This document shows positions 6,317-6,416 of a stretch of DNA of 6,416 nucleotides, piece by piece (positions within the stretch are counted from its first letter, which is position 1; each line of letters starts with the position of its first letter). Made by a program: the position numbers and the translations under genes. Under the pieces are notes generated by a model. That model searched no databases. It was not told the DNA's origin and was given only the letters and a program-made list of their open reading frames with translations. The stretch comes from an uncultured Clostridia bacterium (GTDB taxonomy: Bacteria; Bacillota; Clostridia; TANB77; CAG-508): the NCBI GenBank assembly GCA_904419095.1, contig CAJFQT010000083.1, positions 1 to 6,416 of the forward strand, given 5' to 3'.

Positions 6317-6333
6317 CATATAATTTAATATAC

Positions 6334-6408
6334 GGCGACATAGCCAAGTGGCTAAGGCACGAGTCTGCAAAACTCTGATCCCCGGTTCGAATCCGGGTGT
6401 CGCCTCCA
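6334..6408 (+). tRNA. tRNA-Cys (anticodon GCA), CCA encoded
   Basis: The acceptor stem GGCGACA/TGTCGCC is perfect, with U73 (a known cysteine identity base) and an encoded CCA. The D arm GCCA/AGGC has an A13-A22 mismatch, also present in the B. subtilis tRNA-Cys as I recall it. The anticodon loop CTGCAAA gives GCA, reading UGC and UGU. The 4-nt variable loop GATC matches the short loop of bacterial tRNA-Cys. The T arm CCCGG TTCGAAT CCGGG is canonical, unlike that of the neighbouring tRNA-Gly. The top of the anticodon stem is C27/U43, a mismatch. A TATAAT at 6319-6324 lacks a matching -35, so the gene is most likely co-transcribed with tRNA-Gly. Confidence 0.97.
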
Positions 6409-6416
6409 ATTTGAAT

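Noticed and set aside
6319..6324. TATAAT as a separate promoter for tRNA-Cys
   Set aside because: No -35-like hexamer 16-18 bp upstream; co-transcription with tRNA-Gly is simpler.
6213..6408. tRNA genes as an integration (att) site of a mobile element
   Set aside because: No integrase, no repeated tRNA 3' end and no foreign gene is visible in the window.

Overview
The window reads as chromosomal DNA from a low-G+C, Gram-positive anaerobe-like bacterium, most probably in the class Clostridia. The signs are AT-rich intergenic DNA, A- and T-ending codons, AGG-rich Shine-Dalgarno sites, SigA-type promoters, a Firmicutes-type DinB tail and a small protein resembling the clostridial DUF6514 family. 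No species can be named from the sequence. There is no transposase, integrase, CRISPR array or phage gene, so this looks like core chromosome rather than an island.

Layout: the 3' end of a Y-family DNA polymerase gene (dinB-like, cut by the window edge) comes first. A 75-codon orphan gene follows, with its own promoter. Convergent to it is a full-length recQ helicase gene on the minus strand; one hairpin between the two can terminate both. A 407-bp AT-rich divergent region carries the recQ promoter on one strand and, on the other, an inverted repeat plus promoter for a TTG-started 105-codon DUF6514-like gene. Next come a spacer with a long hairpin, topA (DNA topoisomerase I) with its own promoter and a strong terminator, and a tRNA-Gly(GCC)/tRNA-Cys(GCA) pair behind a near-consensus promoter.

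Three of the five protein genes act on DNA: translesion synthesis (dinB), 3'-5' unwinding and recombination repair (recQ), and relaxation of negative supercoils (topA). Each seems to be its own transcription unit, so this is loose clustering of genome-maintenance genes, not an operon. I see no SOS (LexA) box in the intergenic regions.

I do not find a new multi-gene system. The points most worth a second look are the tRNA-Gly, where the normally invariant G19-C56 elbow pair is replaced by A19-U56; the orphan 75-aa gene with a complete transcription unit of its own; and the inverted repeat just upstream of the DUF6514-like promoter.
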